A stretch of DNA of 40,159 nt from positions 1 through 40,159 of the IMG/VR virus record IMGVR_UViG_3300031539_000115; one strand, 5' to 3'. The notes under the pieces are model-generated. The model saw nothing but the letters and a program-made list of their open reading frames with translations. It was not told where the DNA came from and searched no databases. Below, in pieces: positions 29,213 to 37,558 of the stretch. Each line of letters opens with the position of its first letter. Positions within the stretch are counted from its first letter, which is position 1. Source of the stretch: a virus. The position numbers and the translations under genes were made by a program.

Positions 29213-31072
29213 ATGACAATAGCAGAACTAACAAGATTTATACAAATAGAATCAATCTCACCTTATTATCCTTTTATATATCAGGTTAGACCAACTTATT
29301 ATCAGCTCGCTTCTTTTTGGACAGATACTTTTGGAGTTCAAAACGAATCAAGTTATATTGTAAGCGTTATCGAGAATGTAACTTTTCTGTTTAATCAAAA
29401 ATTAACCAAGACAATATCTATAAACGATTGTATAGCAGGCGAACGTTCATTTTATTTTGATCAATCAAATCAGGTATTATATATTCATGTTGATCATGAT
29501 TATTCAAACTACCTCGAAGACGATGTTTATAAATATGGTCAAATTTTGGGATTCAATGATAAAAAAATGATCTACGTTCAAGATGTAGAATATTTACCAT
29601 ATTTAAAATCAGTTCCTTCTTTGGCCCAACAACAAGATCTTGCAGATTATGACAAGCTATCTTTAATTGTCGGGTCTATGGTTCTTGATAACACAAACCA
29701 GTATTTTGATATTTTTATTAACGAGAATATTTATGGAAATGATATAAATATTTATTTTCTTGATGATGATATCGAAGGCCCGCAGAGATCAGACCTCCAA
29801 CAGCTTCAATCTTTGTTTGTAGAAAATTATAGTTTTTCGTTAACTGAATTTAATGTAAAGATTCAAGATAAAAGAGTCAGCTATAATAAAAAAATACCAT
29901 CTACTGTTTTTTTAGAATCTGATTATCCATATATTGACGAGAACCTAATAGGAAAACCGATCCCGCTTATTTATGGCTCACCGAGATATTCTACGGCATA
30001 CCCTGTTGACGGCGAGTCCGTTGGGAATGTCACATATCGACAAGCTCAGGTCTTGACCTCGCTTGGCACCGTGCAAGTAAAAAATGGCGATTCTTGGCTG
30101 ACTGTTACACCAGCTTCTGTCGACATTTCAACCGGCAGTTTTGTTCTAAATTATGCAGACTGTAGAGATGGAGGGACGACAGTTGGCGAGGTTTTAGAGT
30201 GTCGAGTGTGGCTCTCAGAAGGAATTACAAATACATACGCTTCAGATGTCATCAAAGATCTAAACGATCGAGAGCTTGGACTCCCTTACAATAACAGTAA
30301 TTATAATACGGAAGAATGGGAAATAGAAGAAAAGTTTCTATCTGAAATAGCGGTTGTATTTGAAAATCAAATCGAATTGTATGAGGCAATCAGACAGATT
30401 CAAAGTGGTTGTAATATAGGTTTTAGATATGAAATAAATTCTACAGGGCTTATAACGATAAGAGTTAACAACTTATTACGAGATCCTATTGGTCATATCT
30501 ATAACGTAGACATACAAAACAGGACAAGCCTTGATGTCGAGTCAGAAAACGATCTTCTCGCAGCAAAAATAAACGTAGATTATAATAAGGACTTCAATTC
30601 TGGTAAGTCTATTACTTATCCATACACAGATGGTTCCCGCGCGGTTCTTGAGGCGTACAACCAAGAGCCAACGCTCTCTGTTTTTACGTTTCTAACAACG
30701 CAATCAGGAGCACTATCCCGGGCGGCTTGGGAGTATTCAAGATTTTCAGAAATACCAAGGGTTGTAAGCCTGTCATTGATCGGCGATCAATATCTTGATT
30801 TAAGAATTTATGATATTTTGTCTTGTGAAATAACACCCGATTTTGTTGATATTGATACATTAATTTATTCGGGGCGTGAATATTTTGGCGTCTGGGTCGT
30901 TCAAGTGGTCGCTGTAGACCCTCAGCCAGGGTCAAAAATAAATAATATAAAAGCGTTGCTTGTCAAACCTTATATCGTTGAAATATTATTTAAGCCCGAC
31001 CAGTCGCTTGATGAAATGTTTTTTCAACCAAACCAGGCACTTGATGAAGTATTATTCACAAACAACAAATAA
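29213..31072 (+). CDS. Tail tip / baseplate hub protein (619 aa)
   Basis: This is a large beta-rich protein starting one base after the previous stop. It is aromatic-rich at the N-terminus (ISPYYPFIYQVRPTYY), with a central IGKPIPLIYGSPRY loop and a C-terminal half containing TYPYTDGSRAVLEAY, GALSRAAWEYSRFSEIPR and DLRIYDILSCEI. This resembles tip-attachment/hub proteins that open to let the tape out. It ends with a twofold short repeat (PDQSLDEMFF, PNQALDEVLF). No lytic domain is recognised. Confidence 0.55.
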   Translation: MTIAELTRFIQIESISPYYPFIYQVRPTYYQLASFWTDTFGVQNESSYIVSVIENVTFLFNQKLTKTISINDCIAGERSFYFDQSNQVLYIHVDHDYSNYLEDDVYKYGQILGFNDKKMIYVQDVEYLPYLKSVPSLAQQQDLADYDKLSLIVGSMVLDNTNQYFDIFINENIYGNDINIYFLDDDIEGPQRSDLQQLQSLFVENYSFSLTEFNVKIQDKRVSYNKKIPSTVFLESDYPYIDENLIGKPIPLIYGSPRYSTAYPVDGESVGNVTYRQAQVLTSLGTVQVKNGDSWLTVTPASVDISTGSFVLNYADCRDGGTTVGEVLECRVWLSEGITNTYASDVIKDLNDRELGLPYNNSNYNTEEWEIEEKFLSEIAVVFENQIELYEAIRQIQSGCNIGFRYEINSTGLITIRVNNLLRDPIGHIYNVDIQNRTSLDVESENDLLAAKINVDYNKDFNSGKSITYPYTDGSRAVLEAYNQEPTLSVFTFLTTQSGALSRAAWEYSRFSEIPRVVSLSLIGDQYLDLRIYDILSCEITPDFVDIDTLIYSGREYFGVWVVQVVAVDPQPGSKINNIKALLVKPYIVEILFKPDQSLDEMFFQPNQALDEVLFTNNK

Positions 31073-31083
31073 AGGAGTTTTTT

Positions 31084-32202
31084 ATGAGCATATTAGATAG
31101 ATTAGGAAGATGGGATATCGTGTCATATTCAAGTTATTTGACATACACACCGAAGAGCGGAGAAATAATATATTTTAACTCTGTAATAACCGGCCAAGTC
31201 GGACTGGCTGCTGTTATGGGAGACGGCACAACCGCAGTATCAGGGTTGCCATTTATGGACGAATTAGTAATTAACTCATCCTCTAATGTTGACTTGGAAG
31301 ACTTAAGAACAACAGGGAATAAAGCAAGAATATACAATTCGGGCTCTTCTACTATTGAAATAGAAATAGGTATATCAGGATCATCAAGGATATTTTATTT
31401 ACTGCCAAATAAAGATGCATCTTTTTTTTATAACGGTGCAAAATGGATACATGAAAAAGAGAATGTTATTACTATGACTGATGCTGATTTAGTGATAGTA
31501 GATGTTACAGGTCCAACAAGAGTAATAATGCCTTCTTCTGGTATTACAGCTAATAGAACTGTTACTTTACCAACGTTGGCTGATAATCAAAATCAAGTTA
31601 TTAGATTTGATAATTTAAATACTTCTTATGCTTTGTTTATCGATGGAGAAGGTGCTGAAACAATAGAGGGCTTTGATACAATAAATTTATCAACTGAATA
31701 TACAATTCTTGAAGGAAATTCAAGTGAATGGAAAAGAATCGGATATGAACCAAATAGACCTGTTTACCACTATAGAGATGAAAAAGCAGCCGGAACAGAT
31801 GGCGGAGGCTCTACAGCTACAACATGGACAAAAAGAACGTGTGATGATTTAGTGTTAAATCAAATTATAGGAGCTTCACAGGCTTCAAGTGTTCATACGT
31901 TACCCCCAGGAACTTATGAGATTCTTTGTACATCGCCATTTTACAGGGTTGGTCAATTGAAATTAAAACTAAGAAATACAACAGATGGAAGTGATACAGC
32001 TATAAGCACTAATGATTATTGTAATACAACAAACGGAGCAGCAACAATAACAATTGAAGATAGATTTACCATTACAGCATCAAAGAATTTTGAAGTTCAA
32101 TATCATGTTGCGTCAGCCGTTGCATCTAATGGATTGGGCGTTACAGGTATTGGATCTGTCATAGATATATACACAGATTTAATTTTTACAAAATTAATTT
32201 AA
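31084..32202 (+). CDS. Tail fibre / receptor-binding protein with C-terminal jelly-roll domain (372 aa)
   Basis: The AAAGGAG ribosome site lies nine bases upstream. The N-terminal half is strand-rich (SSYLTYTPKSGEIIYF, LPTLADNQNQVIRF and FIDGEGAETIEGFDTI, typical of fibre shafts). The last 130 residues contain VHTLPPGTYEILCTSPFYRV and LKLKLRNTTDGSD, the jelly-roll pattern of fibre tips. It shares this domain with the protein at 28334, so the phage may present two related binding heads. Confidence 0.65.
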   Translation: MSILDRLGRWDIVSYSSYLTYTPKSGEIIYFNSVITGQVGLAAVMGDGTTAVSGLPFMDELVINSSSNVDLEDLRTTGNKARIYNSGSSTIEIEIGISGSSRIFYLLPNKDASFFYNGAKWIHEKENVITMTDADLVIVDVTGPTRVIMPSSGITANRTVTLPTLADNQNQVIRFDNLNTSYALFIDGEGAETIEGFDTINLSTEYTILEGNSSEWKRIGYEPNRPVYHYRDEKAAGTDGGGSTATTWTKRTCDDLVLNQIIGASQASSVHTLPPGTYEILCTSPFYRVGQLKLKLRNTTDGSDTAISTNDYCNTTNGAATITIEDRFTITASKNFEVQYHVASAVASNGLGVTGIGSVIDIYTDLIFTKLI

Positions 32203-32247
32203 TTGAGTTTAAAGATAAAATTTTTTATGTATTGAGAGGATTAGAAA

Positions 32248-32280
32248 GTGAGTATTGCTACAGAGTTGCAAAAAAATTGA
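32248..32280 (+). pseudogene. Vestige of a tail protein N-terminus (10 codons)
   Basis: After GAGAGGA, GTG opens a 10-codon frame reading (M)SIATELQKN before a stop. Phage tail fibre proteins commonly begin MSIATELQRL..., so this is probably the remaining start of a lost fibre gene. It could still be translated, but it has no evident function. Confidence 0.45.
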
Positions 32281-32317
32281 TTTAATGAAAATCAAATAAA
32301 ACTAAGAGGTGTTCTTC

Positions 32318-32728
32318 ATGGCAGGCATTACAGCGGAGGATAAAAAATTTATCCACGATCTACTAGGTCCTATAAAAGATAAAATAGAGCTTATAGCTGA
32401 AAATCAAAAGTCTTTATTTCACAAACAAGAAAGTTTAGATTCAACCCTGAGAGATTTTATGGAAATTCAAAATTCTTACATACTTGATTTTGAATTGTTA
32501 AAAATATCTATAAATGGAAATGGATCAAAAGGGATAAAAGATATTTTAAAAGATCATATATCATATCACGAGCGCAAGGAAAAAGAAGAAAAACAGGCAG
32601 TTGAGAAAAAACAACTAGTAGTTAATACAAACAAAAATAAAAACAGAGCGCTTATAGTCACGATGCTAATAGCTATTATTAGCGCTGCGGCTTCAATAAT
32701 TACATCGTTAATATCTATAGGAGGTTAA
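32318..32728 (+). CDS. Coiled-coil protein with C-terminal membrane anchor, XhlA-like lysis candidate (136 aa)
   Basis: The start at 32318 (MAGITAEDKK) is preferred to the upstream GTG, which lies in the ribosome site. The product is mostly a charged helix/coiled coil (about 1-105, with KEKEEKQAVEKKQ) followed by one C-terminal membrane helix (IVTMLIAIISAAASIITSLI). This is the plan of XhlA-type proteins that work with a holin. The next two genes are also small membrane proteins, which supports a lysis cassette, though no endolysin is seen. Confidence 0.55.
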   Translation: MAGITAEDKKFIHDLLGPIKDKIELIAENQKSLFHKQESLDSTLRDFMEIQNSYILDFELLKISINGNGSKGIKDILKDHISYHERKEKEEKQAVEKKQLVVNTNKNKNRALIVTMLIAIISAAASIITSLISIGG

Positions 32729-32729
32729 T

Positions 32730-32954
32730 ATGAAACTAACAAGTCGAAAAGTAATCGCGTATATTGCTAACACTGTAATATTTTCAGCATACGTCGTTGT
32801 TTGTATGGTAAAATTCCCGCAACTACTTGAAAATATTTTTACCTCATTTGCTTATTTTCAACTCGTTAATACTGGTATTTTTTTAGGCTCTAATTCTGTT
32901 GACAAAATTGCATGGATTAAGAGCAATATAAAAAAAGAGGGAAAGGATGAATGA
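32730..32954 (+). CDS. Putative holin (74 aa, two membrane helices)
   Basis: Hydrophobic stretches at about residues 9-28 and 37-53 are separated by a short turn (KFPQLLEN), followed by a charged C-terminal tail (IKSNIKKEGKDE). This is the size and topology of class II holins. It starts two bases after the coiled-coil gene and ends overlapping the two spanin-like starts. The identification is by context and topology only. Confidence 0.55.
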   Translation: MKLTSRKVIAYIANTVIFSAYVVVCMVKFPQLLENIFTSFAYFQLVNTGIFLGSNSVDKIAWIKSNIKKEGKDE

Positions 32955-33354
32955 TAAAAAAACTATTATTATTTTTGTTATTCTTGCCTGTTTTTTGTTT
33001 GGCTCAGGAGTCGCAACCGGATATATTATCTTTGCACCCAGAGGAGTTGACGTTGATACTTCAAGAATTGACGATATCGCAAACGACATTGAAGGCATTG
33101 CAGAAAGAGAGCTTGAATATCAAGAGTCTTTTGACGATATCGCAAACGAGGCAGAAAGAACAGCAAGCGGAATTACAGAAAGCCTCGGAAGAGTTGAAAG
33201 AAGCATTGACTTATCAGTTGCTAATAATAGAAATAGCGAACAAGCATTCAATTCAGCCGGAAGAGTTGAAAAAATGGCTACAGAAACGATTGAAAGACTT
33301 GAGCGAGTTAAGAGAATATTGCGAGAGGCTGGAGAGAGAAAACAAAGACCTTGA
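32947..33354 (+). CDS. Spanin-like protein A: N-terminal membrane anchor and coiled coil (135 aa)
   Basis: This frame begins at the first of two ATGs four bases apart. It encodes an N-terminal membrane helix (TIIIFVILACFLFGSGVATG) and then a long heptad-like helix (RIDDIANDIEGIAERELEY onward, ending in basic ERKQRP). This is the layout of Rz-type i-spanins, which join inner and outer membranes during lysis. The entire gene lies within the frame at 32951, read one base apart, so both share the same 400 bases. Confidence 0.6.
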   Translation: MNDKKTIIIFVILACFLFGSGVATGYIIFAPRGVDVDTSRIDDIANDIEGIAERELEYQESFDDIANEAERTASGITESLGRVERSIDLSVANNRNSEQAFNSAGRVEKMATETIERLERVKRILREAGERKQRP

Positions 33355-33430
33355 ATTTCAGCGTAATATTTTTATTTGTGTTAGTGCGGCTGGCGTTGGG
33401 TTATTTATTTATAATTTATTTGTAAAATAA
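32951..33430 (+). CDS. Spanin-like protein B: signal peptide, helical body and C-terminal membrane segment (159 aa)
   Basis: This frame starts at the second ATG. It encodes a signal sequence (KKLLLFLLFLPVFC, then LAQES), a long acidic/basic helix (about 20-135) and a C-terminal membrane helix (IFICVSAAGVGLFIYNLF). If the Cys in PVFC were lipidated, this would have the layout of a one-protein (u-) spanin such as phage T1 gp11; the residue before Cys (Phe) is unusual for a lipobox. It extends 76 bases beyond frame A and ends at the terminator. Confidence 0.6.
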   Translation: MIKKLLLFLLFLPVFCLAQESQPDILSLHPEELTLILQELTISQTTLKALQKESLNIKSLLTISQTRQKEQQAELQKASEELKEALTYQLLIIEIANKHSIQPEELKKWLQKRLKDLSELREYCERLERENKDLEFQRNIFICVSAAGVGLFIYNLFVK

Positions 33431-33431
33431 A

Positions 33432-33461
33432 AAAGCGGCAATTAAGCCGCTTTAATTTTTT
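33432..33461. terminator. Bidirectional rho-independent terminator between the two operons
   Basis: AAAGCGGC (33432-33439) pairs with GCCGCTTT (33446-33453). On the + strand TTTAATTTTTT follows; on the - strand TTTTTTATTTT follows. It separates the late + strand genes from the convergent - strand replication genes. Confidence 0.88.
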
Positions 33462-33873
33462 AAAATGGGCAGTCATCGCCCGGAGGTATCGCTGGAGCCG
33501 TTGTTTTTTGTTCTTGTTGGTTGTTTTCTTCTGCGTTTTTAGATCGCATTACAACTGGAAACATTCCGTTTCTAATCTTGAAAATTATCTTGCTCCTATT
33601 GGCGCCCTCTTGATTTTTCCAGGTTTCTTGCTTCGCCTCGCAAGGGCATAAAAGCTGGACGCCTGTTCTGATTTGCTGAAGCCAATATTGGGGCTTTTTT
33701 GTCCAAAACTCTATATCAAACCAAGACGTAACATTTATATAACTACCTGATGTGTCTTTCTTGCTTTCGTCATTGTTCGCGATAGAAAATTTAATACAAG
33801 AAAATTCGCTTCCTTGTGGTGCAACTACTTTCGGCTCTTGGCCGACGTTGCCCGTAATTGTCGCATCTCTCAT
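33460..33873 (-). CDS. ssb: Single-stranded DNA-binding protein
   Basis: This 137-residue protein has an OB-fold N-terminal part (MRDATITGNVGQEPKV, WFDIEFWTKKPQYWLQQI). It ends with a polar linker (about 110-130) and the acidic tip GDDCPF, where DD-x-PF is the hallmark that recruits partner proteins. It starts in an ATGA overlap with the stop of the SbcD-SbcC gene. Together they suggest recombination-dependent replication. Confidence 0.87.
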   Translation of the reverse strand: MRDATITGNVGQEPKVVAPQGSEFSCIKFSIANNDESKKDTSGSYINVTSWFDIEFWTKKPQYWLQQIRTGVQLLCPCEAKQETWKNQEGANRSKIIFKIRNGMFPVVMRSKNAEENNQQEQKTTAPAIPPGDDCPF

Positions 33874-36800
33874 TTTAGGTCCTCCATGTTCACCGTATTT
33901 TCGATATATTCATGACTCACCGGCGTATGAGACACGATTATCACTTTGCTTTCAGACCAATATGATTTTTGAATTTCATAAAACGCCTGTATTCGTTCGG
34001 GATCAATTGGCCCGTCGGATTCATCAAGTATTATTGGTTGATAGGTCCGTTTGCATCTTTGGTTTCTTTGCTTCACAAGAGCTTTCGTGTAGGCGTCTGC
34101 AAAAAACGCCTTTTCGCCAGGACTGTGTTGCACGAATGACTTTGAGATTCCAGTTTCGTTATTATGCACTAAAATATCAAATTTATCAACAGTTGCTTTC
34201 TTGCCTTCGATTTGGGTTCTTGTATCAAATGAGAATTGACCGTCAAGAAGTGGATAAATAATTCTTGTAGCCTCATCATCTATAAGATCAACGACAAGCT
34301 CAAGCTCAAGCGCTGGAATTTTTGAAGGGCTCAGCATAGTGTCAATATATTTCCAGTCTTCAAGATCGGATTTATTTTTCTCTGTTTTTTCTCTGGTCGC
34401 CTTGATCTTGTCTTGAACTGTTTTTCCGTCTTCGATTTGCTTATTTATTCCATCAATTTCGGCATAGATAGCGGATCGGCTTGATTTTAGGTTTGTTATT
34501 TCCTGGATAATTTCATCAAGATATTTTTTTGCCTCAATATATTTAGGCTCAGCTTCAGAATCTATTGAGTATTTTTTCTCATTTAGTTCTTTGAGCTGAG
34601 ACTCAATAATTGATATTTCTTTTTTTAGATCGGAGATTAAATTTGATGACTCTTCAGCTTGAGATATCTTGCTAAGCATTGTTGTTCGTTCGTGATCCGG
34701 TAGTGTTTTTTTGAGTTGCCCTACTGGCTTATATGTTGGATGATCAATAGAATTTGGAGCAACAGGGGAAGGCATTACAAGATTTTTAAGCATGAACTCT
34801 AACTCTTTTTTGAAATTAAGCGCCGTTTGCCTTTTGTTTTCAATTTCAGTTAAGGTTTTTTTGTCCTCTATATGACCACAGTTTGAACATGGCCTGTTTA
34901 GTTGTTCTATCTTTAAGTTATGAATAGATATTTCATTTTCTAGCTTATTTAAATCATTCTTTATTCTGGAGACTTCATCGTTGTATTTCGATAATGCTTT
35001 GTGGTTTAGCATTTCAACGCTGTTTTTCTCTTCACGAACAGCCATGTTATATTCGTTTTCAAGCTGTTTGTTCTGGTTGATGATTTCATTAACGAGATTA
35101 TTTGACCTTATAGCCTCGTCGTCTTTTTTGATAATGTCGCGTAATTCTTTAGGATCTTCTAAGCCTGTAAGCTTTTCGAGTTGGTTCTCTTTTGATTTTT
35201 TTTCGAGCTGCAAGCCAAAAAATTTATTAGAATCTTGCTCTTGCTGTTTTTCCTGCTCTTGAGATATTGTATACAGCTTAAAAGACTGGTCTGTTAATTC
35301 TTGAGCTGTTTTTTTTGACAGCTCTTTATTTGAAATGTCTTCATTTATAATTTTCTCTTGATCAATTAAGTCGTTGGTTTTTGAGGTTAGCGTGGCAATG
35401 TCAATTGCAAACTCATTAACTCCCTCAAGCCATGATTCATCTTTTTTGATTTCCTTATCGAGCTGACTTACCTTATCGAGTGCGGAACGTTTTTCTTGCT
35501 CTCTGTTTATTCCTGCGATAGACTGAACAAGGTTTCTAATCTCCGTCATTGTCGCATCGACAAGCCCTGATTGCGTCCTCCCTTGCTGTGGTTGCACATA
35601 AAATGTAGTAAGTAAGTAATCGTTAAAAGAACCATAAATCTCCTCACATCGAGCCAGCATTTCGTCAAAGGAGCCTTTTACAAGCGCTGGCTTTTTATTG
35701 ATGTTAAAAAAACATTCTGTTTTCGAAGACGGCTTATCAGGATTTTTAATTGTGATAAAATGTTCGTGGACCTCTTCATTGTGCAAGACTGTTTTCTTTA
35801 TGTAACAATCATCTCCAGAAAAAAAGTCTTTTATTGCGCTTTGGCGGCCAGACAGTGTGTCTTTCCCTATGACTATTGGATATTGAGAGCAGAAAGCAAG
35901 TAAGCTTGATTTTCCTGATCCGTTGCCGCCGTTTATCCTGGTTAATCCATTATTTAGATCATCAATGTTGAAAATCACCGTATCACCACCAAATAAGATA
36001 CATCCTGAAATTTCAACCTCAGAAACGACCGTCTCGGTTTTTAACATCGTGTTTGAATGGTCCTGAACCTCTATTGATTTTACTTTTTCAAGTATGTTTT
36101 TAGAGACTTTAGGATCGTTAAGTTTGAACAAGTCACGAAGACTCTTGACGTTTTCGGCTTCTGCTTTCGTGACTCTCTTTGATTTGATCTTTTCGATGTT
36201 ATACGTGGTACGGCTAAGAGGGTGTACATTCTTTGGAAGTGTTGCGTTTCTGTCGTCCGTAAAAAGCCAATATGCTATATTTGGATCGTATTTTTTCAAG
36301 GGCTTTAGAATTTTTCGACGCTCTGGTGTGCCGTATGGGATGCGAGATAATTTAATATCGAATTTCTGTGTGATTTCATCTTTTGGAATGCCATAGTCTT
36401 TATCTGCGCTTAAGATTTCAATCATATTCATCGCTGGTACAAATCCAAGGCAATTCCAAGGCCGATCATCAAAGCCAGTAAATCCGGCATATCCGGCGAT
36501 TATTCGTTCTGATTCCCACGGCGTGTGTATATGGCCAAGGCTCCAACGATCAATGCCAACGTGTTCAAGTTTTTCAGTGTGAATAACAATATCAGATGAT
36601 TTCTTTATAATATCAGTCTCGTTTGATTTTTCACAATCTGATACATTACCATGAAAACCGCATACGGCAGGGACATCTTGATATCTAAGACGCATGGGCG
36701 CTATGAAGTCATCTACATATTTGTAGAACAATTCAGTTGCTTTGTGATTTGCTTTCTTGGCTGATAATTTGTAAATAGATTGAATCTTCTTCTTGTTGAT

Positions 36801-37202
36801 CTCTGGAATCCCGAAGATTACACATTTTAAACCTATAATGTCTTGATCTCCAGTTTTCATCTCTTTGATCACAGAATCAAAAAGACCGTAGGTTTTGTTT
36901 GGTCTTAAAATAACGATCCCGGAATCTTCGAATATATCCAAAGACCCTGGTGCCTCGTGAGATGGTGTCCCGTAAATCATACAGGCGGGTACAACATCTG
37001 TTAATTTTTTGCAGAGTCTTCTAAGATCGTTTATTCCGCCCTGTTCTGTTGCATAAATTGGCCGGTTGTGGAAGTCTCCGGGAAAAATAACATAATCGAT
37101 CTTTTCAGATTTTACGGTCTCTATTATTTTGTCAAAGACAAGTTCTGTTTTATCTATCCACCTGACATCCGAGTGCAAGTCTGGTATTTCTAAGAATTTC
37201 AT
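33870..37202 (-). CDS. SbcD-SbcC (Mre11-Rad50-like) nuclease/ATPase fusion, 1110 aa
   Basis: The first 300 residues are an Mre11/SbcD-type metallophosphoesterase: PDLH (7-10), GDFHN (42-46), YGTPSHE (77-83, where GNHD is usual), GFHGN (182-186) and GHIHTPW (223-229). From about 395 the protein is a Rad50/SbcC ATPase: Walker A GGNGSGKSS (425-433), a long coiled coil (about 560-1000) with a zinc-hook Cys772-x2-Cys775, an ABC-type signature HSPGEK (about 1026) and Walker B IILDES (1057-1062). Normally these are two genes (T4 gp47/gp46, sbcD/sbcC). No stop codon or internal start with a clear ribosome site separates the halves. Joined, they should trim or resect phage DNA ends for recombination. 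Confidence 0.87.
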   Translation of the reverse strand: MKFLEIPDLHSDVRWIDKTELVFDKIIETVKSEKIDYVIFPGDFHNRPIYATEQGGINDLRRLCKKLTDVVPACMIYGTPSHEAPGSLDIFEDSGIVILRPNKTYGLFDSVIKEMKTGDQDIIGLKCVIFGIPEINKKKIQSIYKLSAKKANHKATELFYKYVDDFIAPMRLRYQDVPAVCGFHGNVSDCEKSNETDIIKKSSDIVIHTEKLEHVGIDRWSLGHIHTPWESERIIAGYAGFTGFDDRPWNCLGFVPAMNMIEILSADKDYGIPKDEITQKFDIKLSRIPYGTPERRKILKPLKKYDPNIAYWLFTDDRNATLPKNVHPLSRTTYNIEKIKSKRVTKAEAENVKSLRDLFKLNDPKVSKNILEKVKSIEVQDHSNTMLKTETVVSEVEISGCILFGGDTVIFNIDDLNNGLTRINGGNGSGKSSLLAFCSQYPIVIGKDTLSGRQSAIKDFFSGDDCYIKKTVLHNEEVHEHFITIKNPDKPSSKTECFFNINKKPALVKGSFDEMLARCEEIYGSFNDYLLTTFYVQPQQGRTQSGLVDATMTEIRNLVQSIAGINREQEKRSALDKVSQLDKEIKKDESWLEGVNEFAIDIATLTSKTNDLIDQEKIINEDISNKELSKKTAQELTDQSFKLYTISQEQEKQQEQDSNKFFGLQLEKKSKENQLEKLTGLEDPKELRDIIKKDDEAIRSNNLVNEIINQNKQLENEYNMAVREEKNSVEMLNHKALSKYNDEVSRIKNDLNKLENEISIHNLKIEQLNRPCSNCGHIEDKKTLTEIENKRQTALNFKKELEFMLKNLVMPSPVAPNSIDHPTYKPVGQLKKTLPDHERTTMLSKISQAEESSNLISDLKKEISIIESQLKELNEKKYSIDSEAEPKYIEAKKYLDEIIQEITNLKSSRSAIYAEIDGINKQIEDGKTVQDKIKATREKTEKNKSDLEDWKYIDTMLSPSKIPALELELVVDLIDDEATRIIYPLLDGQFSFDTRTQIEGKKATVDKFDILVHNNETGISKSFVQHSPGEKAFFADAYTKALVKQRNQRCKRTYQPIILDESDGPIDPERIQAFYEIQKSYWSESKVIIVSHTPVSHEYIENTVNMEDLK

Positions 37203-37221
37203 ATTATACTCCTTTGTTTAT

Positions 37222-37250
37222 ATAATACTACCTTTTTAAATATATTTCAA
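37222..37250 (-). promoter_or_regulatory. Promoter for the SbcD-SbcC / ssb genes
   Basis: On the - strand, TTGAAA (37250-37245), 17 bases and TATTAT (37227-37222) lie 20 bases before the AAAGGAG-TATAAT-ATG start. It overlaps the end of the preceding gene. Confidence 0.65.
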
Positions 37251-37549
37251 TAACTTTTTTCTAAGGTTTCAAATGCCTTTAGTAAGACAGTAAAATCATT
37301 ATCGTTTAAAAAGTCATATTTTTTTACAACTTCAAGCAGGTTGTAAAAATATGAATCTTTTAGGTCTTCGAGTTTTTTTGCCTCGGATTCGATTGATGTA
37401 TTTTCTCTTGCTTCGAATGCAGTAACAACTCGGGAAATTGCTGGATCAACAAGCACATTTTTTTTATTTATAAAATTACATATTCGCCGGTTGTTTTCAT
37501 TTAGCTTATCGATTCTCTCTTGTAATTCAATTTTGAAGTTTGTTTTCAT
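37247..37549 (-). CDS. Hypothetical helical protein (100 aa)
   Basis: The protein is almost entirely helical, Lys/Glu/Asn-rich, without Cys beyond the single one near residue 23 (RRICNFINKK). The first part (IELQERIDKLNENNRR) has heptad character. It sits between the putative annealing protein and the SbcD-SbcC gene, with an AAGGAT ribosome site and a 9-base gap upstream. It may be a small accessory of the recombination proteins; the role is not recognised. Confidence 0.55.
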   Translation of the reverse strand: MKTNFKIELQERIDKLNENNRRICNFINKKNVLVDPAISRVVTAFEARENTSIESEAKKLEDLKDSYFYNLLEVVKKYDFLNDNDFTVLLKAFETLEKSY

Positions 37550-37558
37550 GTCTTATCC

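Noticed and set aside
33752-34261. + strand ORF of 169 codons
   Set aside because: It lies antisense to ssb and the end of the SbcD-SbcC gene, which have clear motifs. It has no ribosome site and an unnatural composition.
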